A model generated the notes under the pieces. That model saw only the letters and a list, made by a program, of their open reading frames with translations. It was not told where the DNA came from and did no database searches. This document shows positions 19,209-27,459 of a DNA stretch of 64,000 bases, piece after piece. Source of the stretch: Dehalococcoidia bacterium (lineage in GTDB: Bacteria; Chloroflexota; Dehalococcoidia; Lucifugimonadales; UBA6952); the NCBI GenBank assembly GCA_022450525.1, contig JAKUQA010000002.1:80491-144490 (forward strand), in the 5' to 3' direction. The translations under genes and the position numbers were made by a program. Numbering within the stretch: the stretch's first letter is position 1; each line of letters opens with the position of its first letter.

Positions 19209-19275
19209 TATAAACCTCCTATAAAAATATCCCTGAATCAATCGTAATTCAGAGAAGAGCTACATAATACAGGTG

Positions 19276-19304
19276 AGTATATTAACATATTCTGAACAAG
19301 TCAA
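19276..19304 (-). promoter_or_regulatory. Sigma70 promoter of MmgE/PrpD paralog 1
   Basis: On the minus strand TTGACT (19304-19299), a 17-base spacer, then TATACT (19281-19276), about 68 bases from the start codon. Spacing and hexamers are close to consensus. Confidence 0.7.
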
Positions 19305-19324
19305 TAAAATAATTACTAGAAAAG

Positions 19325-19333
19325 TGATATAAT
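19325..19333 (+). promoter_or_regulatory. Extended -10 promoter of the 218-aa membrane protein
   Basis: TGATATAAT (19325-19333) is an extended -10 element; the -35 region is weak, as extended -10 promoters allow. It is divergent from the promoter of the MmgE/PrpD gene. Confidence 0.5.
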
Positions 19334-19382
19334 CAAATCCCAGGAACAGTGTTATTTTATTTAAATAATAAGGAGGAATAAA

Positions 19383-20039
19383 ATGGGCACGATTTCTGTA
19401 GAAAAGATGGCTGGATATTGTTTAATTATAGGTCCAATCGTCGCTGTATTGATTTACTTTATTCAACCAGGAGGCGTACTAGGTATTGGAGGCCAACCTG
19501 ACCCAACAGATGCTGAAGCGGTGATTAAATTGTGGACTGGTGATTTACAAACCTATGGGATTGTTACTTCAATGCTTATACCTGTTGCTCTCATTACTAT
19601 GCTTTCCGGACTCATGTATTTTGTACAAAGTCTTGAAGGTGGTAATGGATACGCACTAGCTAGGCTTGGAATGCCAATGGTATTTATAGCAGTAGCTGGT
19701 TGGGCTATTGGTTCTGGGCTAAGCTTAGGTGCTGGAATAGGAACAGTAACTTTAACAGGGGATCGTGAATTAGCAACAATTGGTTTTTCTTTAGCAAATT
19801 TATGTACATTTTTATTTGGAGTGGGTGGTTTTCTTATAGCACTAGGTGCTTCTACGAGAGATGATAGCTCTATATTTGCAAGTATAGCAGCGCTCTCTGC
19901 TGTAGTTGTTGTTATAACTGCACAGGTTTCATTATTGGCAACAGGTCAAGCAACTACAATGGCTTTGATTGGTGGTATTTGTTACATAGTTTATACAGTT
20001 TGGGCAATTACACTTGGTCGTGGAATGATTTCAAAATAA
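19383..20039 (+). CDS. Unknown integral membrane protein
   Basis: A 218-residue protein with about six hydrophobic helices (roughly residues 10-28, 57-80, 92-112, 127-150, 163-182, 190-212) and a short loop containing GGQPDPTDAEAVIKLWTGD. Gly and Ala are unusually frequent compared with neighbouring proteins. The start ATG follows an ideal AAGGAGG site, and the gene has its own promoter and hairpin terminator, so it is likely well expressed. It resembles small DUF-type membrane proteins but I recognise no family. No transporter motif is visible. Confidence 0.8.
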   Translation: MGTISVEKMAGYCLIIGPIVAVLIYFIQPGGVLGIGGQPDPTDAEAVIKLWTGDLQTYGIVTSMLIPVALITMLSGLMYFVQSLEGGNGYALARLGMPMVFIAVAGWAIGSGLSLGAGIGTVTLTGDRELATIGFSLANLCTFLFGVGGFLIALGASTRDDSSIFASIAALSAVVVVITAQVSLLATGQATTMALIGGICYIVYTVWAITLGRGMISK

Positions 20040-20045
20040 GAAATT

Positions 20046-20080
20046 ATTTGTGCCCTTGTTATGAAGACGAGGGCACAAAT
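20046..20080. terminator. Bidirectional hairpin between convergent genes
   Basis: Perfect 11-base arms (20046-20056 and 20070-20080, core TGTGCCCT/AGGGCACA), extended inward by three more pairs. It sits between the ends of the 218-aa membrane protein gene and the convergent metallopeptidase-like gene. The U-tracts on both sides are only moderately good. Confidence 0.75.
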
Positions 20081-20084
20081 AGAA

Positions 20085-21314
20085 TCATTTAATTAGTTTC
20101 TGATAATCATTTTCATTGCTTATATTTTCTATTTTCTTTATGAAATCTGCTAAAGATTTGGATTGGTTTCTTAGATAAGTTAGTTCTTCAAATACAGTAC
20201 TTTTGGAAGATGGGCTGTCTGCATATATACCGTGAAAAGCAAAATATGCTTGGTTTAGTTTACGAATAATGTATCCTTCATCTAGAAATAATTTCTGTCG
20301 GTCTTCCATATATTTTTCAGCTTTAGAAATATCACCTTGATTTAGATATTCTTCAGCAGTAGATCTTGTTTCATTCATTTCTAATCCAAAGCAAAAATCA
20401 GGCTTGTTACAAGGCTCAGCAGTTATAGGATTTTTTAAAACATCATTTTTTTCGATATCTAATATATATTTAGCTATTTCGTCCCCAAAAATATTAGCCG
20501 CAGTTTCATTAATTGTTCGTAGTTTGTCATCATTGAAGTAACCTCTTCCAAGAGGTTTGAAGATCATATAATTATGAAACCATTCATGTGCAGTTGTGCT
20601 AAGAGTAGATTCTAAACTTCTTACTTTTACCGTTGCAGGAAAAGTAGATAATCCACCAATATCTGATATAAGAACTGATTTATTTTCTAGATTTTCAATA
20701 GTATCTTCAATTTTATATCTTTGAGGAATTGAATTATCGGATTTTAATAATATTGTTTTTTCTAATTTTATTTGATCTCTCGGTGACAATATTAAAAGCG
20801 ACGGTGGTGGTTCTATACTAATCAAAACAGGTGGAAATACTGTGTTTGGCAATATAGATATATTGAACTCCTGAATTGCATTACTTACTATTTCTTCTAA
20901 GGCATTTTCAGTTATTAATTGGTTTTGTTCTAACTCATTAATGTATTGTTGGATTATCTTTTCTTTTTCTGCATTTGATTTAAAATCATTACCTTTTATA
21001 GTTGCATACTCATATTCGTTATTGTGTTTTCTTATTTGATCATTGATTTTAATGTAATTTTGTATAATTTCTATTGGATCGTTTTTAGAAACTTTCTTAT
21101 TTTCAAATGGGAAAATAAATTCAGATATTGAATAAAAGAATTTCTGTGGTAAATATTGTAATTCCCATAGTAACAAACTATGTTTTTCATGAGATATTAT
21201 CGAATTAATTGTTTCACTTTTAGAAGGATTGCTTGGTATTAATCCACTGCATAATAATAAAATTGCAAATAGAATTAATTTAAATATGGGCTTATTAGAG
21301 GAAATTATTTTCAC
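20085..21314 (-). CDS. Putative secreted gluzincin-type metallopeptidase
   Basis: A 409-residue protein with an N-terminal hydrophobic segment (about residues 10-26), consistent with export or a membrane anchor. The key feature is HEWFH (His243-Glu-x-x-His247) followed 22 residues later by NETAA (Glu270), the arrangement of gluzincin zinc peptidases (HExxH plus a downstream Glu in NExxA). The N-terminal half is charged and coiled; the C-terminal part is helical. I do not recognise a named family. It stands alone between a terminator and an MFS gene. Peptidase activity is inferred from motifs only. Confidence 0.65.
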   Translation of the reverse strand: MKIISSNKPIFKLILFAILLLCSGLIPSNPSKSETINSIISHEKHSLLLWELQYLPQKFFYSISEFIFPFENKKVSKNDPIEIIQNYIKINDQIRKHNNEYEYATIKGNDFKSNAEKEKIIQQYINELEQNQLITENALEEIVSNAIQEFNISILPNTVFPPVLISIEPPPSLLILSPRDQIKLEKTILLKSDNSIPQRYKIEDTIENLENKSVLISDIGGLSTFPATVKVRSLESTLSTTAHEWFHNYMIFKPLGRGYFNDDKLRTINETAANIFGDEIAKYILDIEKNDVLKNPITAEPCNKPDFCFGLEMNETRSTAEEYLNQGDISKAEKYMEDRQKLFLDEGYIIRKLNQAYFAFHGIYADSPSSKSTVFEELTYLRNQSKSLADFIKKIENISNENDYQKLIK

Positions 21315-21363
21315 TATATGTGCCTTTTATGTACAGATTGAATCTATATAGTGATTATACTAT

Positions 21364-22641
21364 TTAATCTAATTTTCTGAGAGTACTTCCAAAAATCCAA
21401 AGAAAAATACCACTCATTACACATCCTACACCAAAAAGTATTTGGCCGTTTGTTACTCCTACGTATGCTGCTGCTGGTCCGGCTATGGCGGCGCCAAGAG
21501 ATACAAAAGCTCTGTCTAAACTTAATAGACCCATTGCTCTCCCTCTGAGATGGTCGGGGGTAAGTTTCATTAATACTGAATTAATAAGGGGGAAAATAAT
21601 GGCTTGAGATAATCCAATTAGAATAGCCATAAAATATATAACCATCATATTGTCAAATGCTACTGATAGTGCAAATAATATGAGAGATAACCCTAATGCA
21701 ATTTGTGACGATAATATCCAAATTCCACGTTTATTATTAGGGTTAACTGCTGCAAGGAATACAGCACCGCTAGCCCCGCCGATTCCACTCATTGATAAAA
21801 GAATGCCAAGACCTTTTTCCCCTATACCTAATATTTTAGCAAATAGTGGAGCAAAAACTTGCATAAATACCATTCCAAATAAAAAGAAACATGCTGCCAT
21901 AATTACTACTGCGCGTATATCTTTTCTTGACCATGAGAATCGTAATCCTTCGATTAATTCAGCAAAAACGTACTGGATAGTTTTTTTGTTTTCTCCTTCG
22001 TTATTTATTACTTCGTGTGAATAGTTAATTAAATAAGTAAAAATAAAAGCTAAAGTATATAGTATTAAAATAATAGTTACAGGAAATTGGAATCCATAGT
22101 CTGCTTCTGTTATTCGATCGACTCCACTGGTTAATGCGATAATCCAACCAGCTCCTGCTGCAGCAATTATTCTTGTTGCTTGAACTGTTCCCATACTAAG
22201 AGCCATTGCATTAGTGTACAGTTCTTGTGGGACAACATTAGCTATCATTGCTCTTCTTGCAGGTTGATCGAATGCCATTGTTGCACCCCGAAAGAAAGTG
22301 TATAAATACACCCACGTCATAGATAAATGATCCATAAATACAACAAACATAAATATTATTTGAATAAATACAACACCTATTTTAGTAACGACTAACAGTG
22401 TTTTTCTGTTGAAGTTATCAGCAAATACACCAGCAAAAAGTCCCAGTGTGAAATGGGGCATTGTGCGAACAAACATAACCAAGCCAATATTTATTGCAGC
22501 TTGTTCTAAGCTTTCATATAGGCTTAAAACTATTAAAGGAATAGTTACCATGTCTATCCACATTCCAGCAGCATGAGTTACTTGTCCTAACCAAAGATAT
22601 CTGAACGCAGAATATCGAAATGAGCTCATCATATTACTCAT
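21364..22641 (-). CDS. MFS transporter (EntS/MFS_3-like)
   Basis: A 425-residue MFS protein with about 12 helices. It opens with FRYSAFRYLWLGQVTHAAGM, typical of the DHA3/MFS_3 group (enterobactin exporter-like and drug efflux relatives), and has the motif A variant GVFADNFNRKT. An export role for a small hydrophobic compound is plausible; the substrate is unknown. It starts just beyond the terminator of the ETF genes. Confidence 0.85.
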   Translation of the reverse strand: MSNMMSSFRYSAFRYLWLGQVTHAAGMWIDMVTIPLIVLSLYESLEQAAINIGLVMFVRTMPHFTLGLFAGVFADNFNRKTLLVVTKIGVVFIQIIFMFVVFMDHLSMTWVYLYTFFRGATMAFDQPARRAMIANVVPQELYTNAMALSMGTVQATRIIAAAGAGWIIALTSGVDRITEADYGFQFPVTIILILYTLAFIFTYLINYSHEVINNEGENKKTIQYVFAELIEGLRFSWSRKDIRAVVIMAACFFLFGMVFMQVFAPLFAKILGIGEKGLGILLSMSGIGGASGAVFLAAVNPNNKRGIWILSSQIALGLSLILFALSVAFDNMMVIYFMAILIGLSQAIIFPLINSVLMKLTPDHLRGRAMGLLSLDRAFVSLGAAIAGPAAAYVGVTNGQILFGVGCVMSGIFLWIFGSTLRKLD

Positions 22642-22667
22642 GTATGTTCAACCACCCCTAACAAGAC

Positions 22668-22693
22668 AAAACCCCTGAGGTTTCAGGGGTTTT
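22668..22693 (-). terminator. Intrinsic terminator after etfA
   Basis: Perfect 11-base arms 22668-22678 and 22683-22693 with a four-base loop, followed on the minus strand by four Us and 20 bases after the etfA stop. The downstream MFS gene starts 27 bases beyond. Confidence 0.88.
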
Positions 22694-22713
22694 GGAATTT
22701 AATTATATTGGAA

Positions 22714-23697
22714 TTACATTAATTCTTTAAGTTGCTGAGTTAGAGCAGGTAGTACTTTTTCCCAATCTCCAACTACTCCAAATCTAGCGTCTCGGAATAT
22801 ATTGGCATCTGGATCTTTATTTATCGCGACAAGATTTTTTGATCCACTGCAACCAGCCATATGTTGACTGGCTCCAGATATTCCTACTAATAAGTAAAGG
22901 TCAGGAGCAACTTTTTTTCCTGTCAATCCTATTTGATATGAATATGGTACCCATCCTATATCGACTGCTGCGCGGCTTGCTCCAATAGCAGCCCCCATAG
23001 TATCAGCCAAATCTTTAAGTTCATTATCAAAGGGCTCTGGTCCGTTCATACCACGACCACCACCAACTATTCTTGCTGCATCTTCTAAACGTATTCCTTC
23101 TTGTACTTCTTCAACCCGTTCTACAACTTGATTTTTTATTACTGACTCATCGAGATCGGCATTGTAATCAACTACATCACCAGATCTGCTTGTGTCAGCT
23201 TCTAAGGCTTCTTTTGTTTTTGGTCTTATTAAAGCCATCATAGGAGTTGATTCACAGACAACAGTTGCCATGCAGTTACCGCCAAAAACAGGTCGGTTAG
23301 CTTGAATTTTGTTATCTGAATTAACTGATACTTCAATACAGTCTTGTACAATACCAGTATCAACTCTAAATGCTAATCTTGCTCCAATATCTGCACCAAT
23401 TTCAGTTTTAGAAATTAATACTGCAATTGGATTAATTTCTTGGATTAATTTTGCTAAGCTTGCTAAATATGCATCTGTTTGGTAAGTGCCAAGCAAAGAG
23501 TCTTTAATGTTGTAAACTTTATCGGCTCCTTGACTTATTGCTTCTTGAGCAGCACTAGTTGAGTCTTGATCAAGTAAAGCAACAGAAATTGAAGAAGTTA
23601 AAGATTCTGCTAAAGGTTTCCCATGGGCAATTAATTCAGCAGTAGCTTCTGCTAGATTTCCACCATTTACCTCACCAACAAGTAATATTTCTGACAT
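22714..23697 (-). CDS. etfA: Electron transfer flavoprotein alpha subunit
   Basis: The 327-residue FAD-binding subunit of ETF, which accepts electrons from acyl-CoA and related dehydrogenases. The C-terminal FAD domain has YQIGLTGKKVAPDLYLLVGI followed by SGASQHMAGC, and RIVGGGRGM earlier binds the dinucleotide. It follows etfB by 11 bases and ends at a hairpin terminator. No acyl-CoA dehydrogenase or ETF:quinone oxidoreductase gene is in the window. Confidence 0.97.
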   Translation of the reverse strand: MSEILLVGEVNGGNLAEATAELIAHGKPLAESLTSSISVALLDQDSTSAAQEAISQGADKVYNIKDSLLGTYQTDAYLASLAKLIQEINPIAVLISKTEIGADIGARLAFRVDTGIVQDCIEVSVNSDNKIQANRPVFGGNCMATVVCESTPMMALIRPKTKEALEADTSRSGDVVDYNADLDESVIKNQVVERVEEVQEGIRLEDAARIVGGGRGMNGPEPFDNELKDLADTMGAAIGASRAAVDIGWVPYSYQIGLTGKKVAPDLYLLVGISGASQHMAGCSGSKNLVAINKDPDANIFRDARFGVVGDWEKVLPALTQQLKELM

Positions 23698-23708
23698 TAT
23701 TTGTACTC

Positions 23709-24518
23709 CTATATTAATTTTGCTTCACGCATTTTTAATGCTAAATTTCTTCCCATTTCTTCTTCGTCTTCCCCTTCAATAATTTCACATTGAGATTGTT
23801 TTTCAGGTATAAAAAGGTCAACGATTTTGATTCGTGGAGAAAGATCATCATCAGACAAACCAAGTTCAGCTGCGTCCCATGTTATTGGGGTTTTACGTGC
23901 AGCTGCCATAATGTTTCGTAGAGTAGGGTATCTTGGCTGTCCAAATTCATTATTTACAGTAATTACTGAAGGTAAAGGGGCTGAAACAGTTTCATAACCT
24001 GCATCAGTTGCGCGCTCACAAATAGCTCTACCATCTTTAATTTCGATTTTTCTTGCAATTGGTACACAAGGTACTCCTAGGATTTCAGCAATACCTAAAG
24101 GAACTTGAGCTTGGTCCCAATCAGATGCTTGCATACCTGCCAGTACCAAATCGTACTCGCCTATTTTTTGAATTGCTGTTGCTAAAAGTTTTGCAGTAAT
24201 TGAGCTATCATTAAGATTGCTAAATTTTTCATCTTGCAAAAGATACATTTCATCAGAACCCATAGAAACGGCCTTTTTCATGACATCCATGACAAAATCT
24301 GAACCTGCTGAAATTACGCTAACTGTAGCATCTCCAACTGCTTCTTTGATTTGAAGTGCAGCTTCAATGGCATTTTCACAAAAACCATTAATGACTGGTG
24401 CTATTTTTTGTGAAGAATCAACTTCAAGTTTTCCAGCACTTCCGTCAATTCTATAACTTGCACTTGGAGCTTCAGGATCAATAACTTGTTTTGCTAATAC
24501 TACTATATTAAAAGACAT
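23709..24518 (-). CDS. etfB: Electron transfer flavoprotein beta subunit
   Basis: A 269-residue ETF beta chain: VLAKQVIDPEAP at the start, the segment AGMQASDWDQAQVPLGIAEI and YPTLRNIMAAARKT. The last corresponds to the region that contacts dehydrogenases in the family. It is first in a two-gene operon with etfA behind a good promoter, which implies heavy use of flavin-linked oxidation. Confidence 0.96.
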   Translation of the reverse strand: MSFNIVVLAKQVIDPEAPSASYRIDGSAGKLEVDSSQKIAPVINGFCENAIEAALQIKEAVGDATVSVISAGSDFVMDVMKKAVSMGSDEMYLLQDEKFSNLNDSSITAKLLATAIQKIGEYDLVLAGMQASDWDQAQVPLGIAEILGVPCVPIARKIEIKDGRAICERATDAGYETVSAPLPSVITVNNEFGQPRYPTLRNIMAAARKTPITWDAAELGLSDDDLSPRIKIVDLFIPEKQSQCEIIEGEDEEEMGRNLALKMREAKLI

Positions 24519-24554
24519 GTTTACCCCTGTTATATAAATTAAATGTGTATTAAA

Positions 24555-24583
24555 ACTCTATCATTGGCTATATACAGTGTCAA
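24555..24583 (-). promoter_or_regulatory. Sigma70 promoter of etfBA
   Basis: Perfect TTGACA (24583-24578), a 17-base spacer and TAGAGT (24560-24555) on the minus strand, about 37 bases from the etfB start. Confidence 0.6.
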
Positions 24584-24645
24584 TGATTAAATTCTGTAAT
24601 TTAGAGCAGAAAAAATGGTTTAATATTGCATCATTTTCTGATAAA

Positions 24646-24651
24646 TATAAT
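24646..24651 (+). promoter_or_regulatory. Possible -10 box of the CapA-like gene
   Basis: TATAAT at 24646-24651 would start transcription near 24658, leaving a leader of only about 14 bases that still contains GGAGG (24663-24667). No convincing -35 is visible. Confidence 0.3.
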
Positions 24652-24671
24652 CACACATGTACGGAGGTTTT

Positions 24672-26078
24672 ATGTATCATTACGAATCTGATCAAGGTAA
24701 CTTAGATATTGCACTTTTAGGTGATTGTATTCTCACAAGAAAACTTTCTGTTTTTAGAGAGTCTAGATATTTAGAAATGGTTAATTCTATAAGAAAAAAT
24801 GATTTGGTTTTAGCAAATTCTGAAATGTTATTTCATGAATATCAAGGAACACCAGCATGGGACCATGGTGGAACGCATATGGCATCAGATCCAAATAATA
24901 TATCCGAATTACATTGGTTGGGAGTTAGTATGATAAGTTGCGCCAACAATCATGCAAACGATTATGGCCCTAGGGGAGTACTTGATAACATTTCAAATTT
25001 AGATAAATTTAATATGCCGCATGCAGGAACAGGTAGACACTTAACAGAGGCAACTTCCCCAACATATCTAGATACACCAAGGGGTAGAATTGCATTAATT
25101 AGTGTAACTGCTACTTTACCAGCAAACGGTTCTTATGCAGGAGAGCCAACTTCCTTAGATCGAGGTAGACCTGGAGCAAATGTTCTTCGACACAATATAC
25201 AATATGTTGTACCAAAACAAGACTTAAATGCTTTGCGAAAGATTAGTGAAGGATTGGGCTTTGAAAAAGGAAAAAAACGTTTAGTTGTAAGTAGGAATCC
25301 AGGTTTACGAGTGGATGATGAAAATAATTTCCAGTTTCTTAATACTAATTTTGCGCCATATCCTAAGTTCGAATTTTCAAATTTTACAGTTGGAGATGAA
25401 TATAAGGTTATTACAACTCCAAATGTCGAGGATTTAAATCGAAATATCAAATGGATAGAAAATGCGAAACACTTTGCTGATTGGGTAATTGTATCAATAC
25501 ATGTACATGATTGTGGTAAAGAAGAAACGGATTCTCCAGATTTTGTCAAAGAATTTGCCCATAAGGCTATTGACGCTGGCACAGATATATTTGTAAGTCA
25601 TGGATCACATCATAGCTATCAGGGTTCGCGAGGTATAGAACTATACAATGGTAAACCGATTTTCCATGGACTTGGAGGGTTTATAACCCAATCTTCTGTA
25701 AAATGGTCGCCATGGGATGCATATCAGAGATATGGAATAACTGATCAAATTAATCCAACCCCATCTGAATTTGAAACTAGACGCTCGAGTATAGGAAGAG
25801 AATATGATGTAGATCGTATCGGAATGCATGGAAGTTCTTATGTTTCAATGCAGTGGGAGAGGAAAGAATGTGTTAAGATACTCGTACACCCTGTGACTAC
25901 AAGTAGCCAAAATGTTTCAATATTCAAGGATCGAAGCAGAGGTACTCAAGGTAGACCTATGCCTGCTCAAGGTGAAATAGCCGATGACATAATAAATCGA
26001 ATTGCCGAGATGAGTTCAGAATTTGATATTAGTATTGCCAAAGAAAATGATATTGGAGTAATTAACCTTAATAAATAA
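24672..26078 (+). CDS. CapA-like metallophosphatase-fold protein
   Basis: A 468-residue protein of the PGA_cap/CapA family, which has a calcineurin-like metal-binding core. Visible blocks in order: IALLGDCILTRKL, LANSEMLFHE, CANNHANDYGPRGVLDN, RIALISVTAT, VIVSIHVHDCG, DIFVSHGSHHSYQGSRGIE and GKPIFHGLGGF. These Asp, Asn and His residues match the metal-site positions. There is no signal peptide, so it is probably cytoplasmic. I chose the ATG at 24672, four bases after GGAGG, over the ATG at 24657. It is 12 bases from an MmgE/PrpD gene, which suggests a catabolic role and not capsule synthesis. Confidence 0.8.
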   Translation: MYHYESDQGNLDIALLGDCILTRKLSVFRESRYLEMVNSIRKNDLVLANSEMLFHEYQGTPAWDHGGTHMASDPNNISELHWLGVSMISCANNHANDYGPRGVLDNISNLDKFNMPHAGTGRHLTEATSPTYLDTPRGRIALISVTATLPANGSYAGEPTSLDRGRPGANVLRHNIQYVVPKQDLNALRKISEGLGFEKGKKRLVVSRNPGLRVDDENNFQFLNTNFAPYPKFEFSNFTVGDEYKVITTPNVEDLNRNIKWIENAKHFADWVIVSIHVHDCGKEETDSPDFVKEFAHKAIDAGTDIFVSHGSHHSYQGSRGIELYNGKPIFHGLGGFITQSSVKWSPWDAYQRYGITDQINPTPSEFETRRSSIGREYDVDRIGMHGSSYVSMQWERKECVKILVHPVTTSSQNVSIFKDRSRGTQGRPMPAQGEIADDIINRIAEMSSEFDISIAKENDIGVINLNK

Positions 26079-26090
26079 TAGGAGGTAACT

Positions 26091-27458
26091 ATGGGACGTT
26101 CAGAAGAAAAATTAGCGGAGTTTATTGTAAATACTAAAGCAGAAGATATACCAGCTGATGCATATAGAGCAGCAAGAGAAGCTATATTTGATTGTATTGG
26201 TGTTATGCTTGCTGGAGCTGATCAACCCCTCGGTAAAATGATTCAAAAGTTTGTATCAGATCAAGGAGGAAATGGTGATTGTACTATCGTCGGATCTACT
26301 ATGAGGACATCTCAATATATGGCAGCCTTAGGCAATGGAACACTAGGACACGCTCTAGATTATGATGATATGGGAGGATTTGGCCATCCCAGTGTGGCAT
26401 TACTACCTCCAGCACTAGCTATTGCTGAGGAATTAGATTTAACTGTTAATGATTTACTCGCAGCTTATGTTATTGGTTTTGAGGCGGCAGCTCACTTATC
26501 AAGGGGTTCAAGTTCTCCTCAAGGAACAACTGGTTTCCATTCAACAGCAATATTTGGGACGATGGGCTCAGCTGCAGTAGCGGCACGTTTATTAGGTCTA
26601 GATAAAGAACAAACTTTAACTGCTTTAGGAATGGCAGGTTCTATGCCTAGTGGTATATTGCAAAACTTTGGTACTTACACTAAACCTCTTCATGCTGGTA
26701 TGACATCACGTAATGGTATTATGGCTGGTTATTTAGCCAAAGATGGATGGAAAGCAACAGATAACTTTTTAGAAAGTAAAGTTGGTTGGGCTTCAGCCTA
26801 TCTAGGAGCAGGAAATTTTGATCCTGAGGCTATGGTTAAAGATTTAGGTAATACTTGGTTGTGTGCTACCTCTATTGTAATAAAAAAATATCCTTGCTGT
26901 GGATCAAATCATAGTTCATTAGATTCTTTATTAAGTATTTTAAATTCAAATGAATTAGATTTTAATGATATAGATGAAGTTGAAATAGATAATTTCTCAT
27001 CAATAAGTCATGTTCTTTTGTATCCTAGACCCACTTATGGATTTCAAGGTAAATTTAGTATTCATTATAATGTTGCTACGGCTTTGGTAGATAAGAAAAT
27101 AGATATGGCAAGTTTTAATGATGAAAATTTAGATCGATCAGAATATATAGAAGCAGTGGATAAAGTAGATATAAAAATAAATTCTGAATGGAGTAGTGGG
27201 CGAGACGGAATGATGGTTTCAAACCCTGTAAAGATCACATTGAAAGATGGGACGACTTTAGAAGAGGATACCAATCGACATGTAATGCATGGTACACAAG
27301 CTGATCCTTTATCTGAAGAAGAATTTAAAGATAAATTTTATAACTGTGCAATTTTAAGCTTACCAAAAGAACGTGTTGGCAATGCAATTGATTCTTGGTG
27401 GAATGCTGATGGCAGTGCAAAAATACGCGATTTATTAGGGACTGTTCGTATAGATTAG
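26091..27458 (+). CDS. MmgE/PrpD family protein (paralog 2)
   Basis: A 455-residue MmgE/PrpD protein with the family blocks NGTLGHALDYDDMGGFGHPSV, GFHSTAIFGTMG, TKPLHAGMTSRNG and KKYPCCGSNH. AGGAGG lies five bases before the ATG. It is in an apparent two-gene operon with the CapA-like gene, and its stop is separated by one base from the convergent leuS stop. The N-terminal helical all-alpha domain and C-terminal domain are both complete. The substrate is unknown; known relatives act on 2-methylcitrate, cis-aconitate or iminodisuccinate. Confidence 0.9.
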   Translation: MGRSEEKLAEFIVNTKAEDIPADAYRAAREAIFDCIGVMLAGADQPLGKMIQKFVSDQGGNGDCTIVGSTMRTSQYMAALGNGTLGHALDYDDMGGFGHPSVALLPPALAIAEELDLTVNDLLAAYVIGFEAAAHLSRGSSSPQGTTGFHSTAIFGTMGSAAVAARLLGLDKEQTLTALGMAGSMPSGILQNFGTYTKPLHAGMTSRNGIMAGYLAKDGWKATDNFLESKVGWASAYLGAGNFDPEAMVKDLGNTWLCATSIVIKKYPCCGSNHSSLDSLLSILNSNELDFNDIDEVEIDNFSSISHVLLYPRPTYGFQGKFSIHYNVATALVDKKIDMASFNDENLDRSEYIEAVDKVDIKINSEWSSGRDGMMVSNPVKITLKDGTTLEEDTNRHVMHGTQADPLSEEEFKDKFYNCAILSLPKERVGNAIDSWWNADGSAKIRDLLGTVRID

Positions 27459-27459
27459 T

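Noticed and set aside
21650..22024. Open frame antisense to the MFS_3-like gene
   Set aside because: It overlaps a clear transporter gene completely and lacks a ribosome site.
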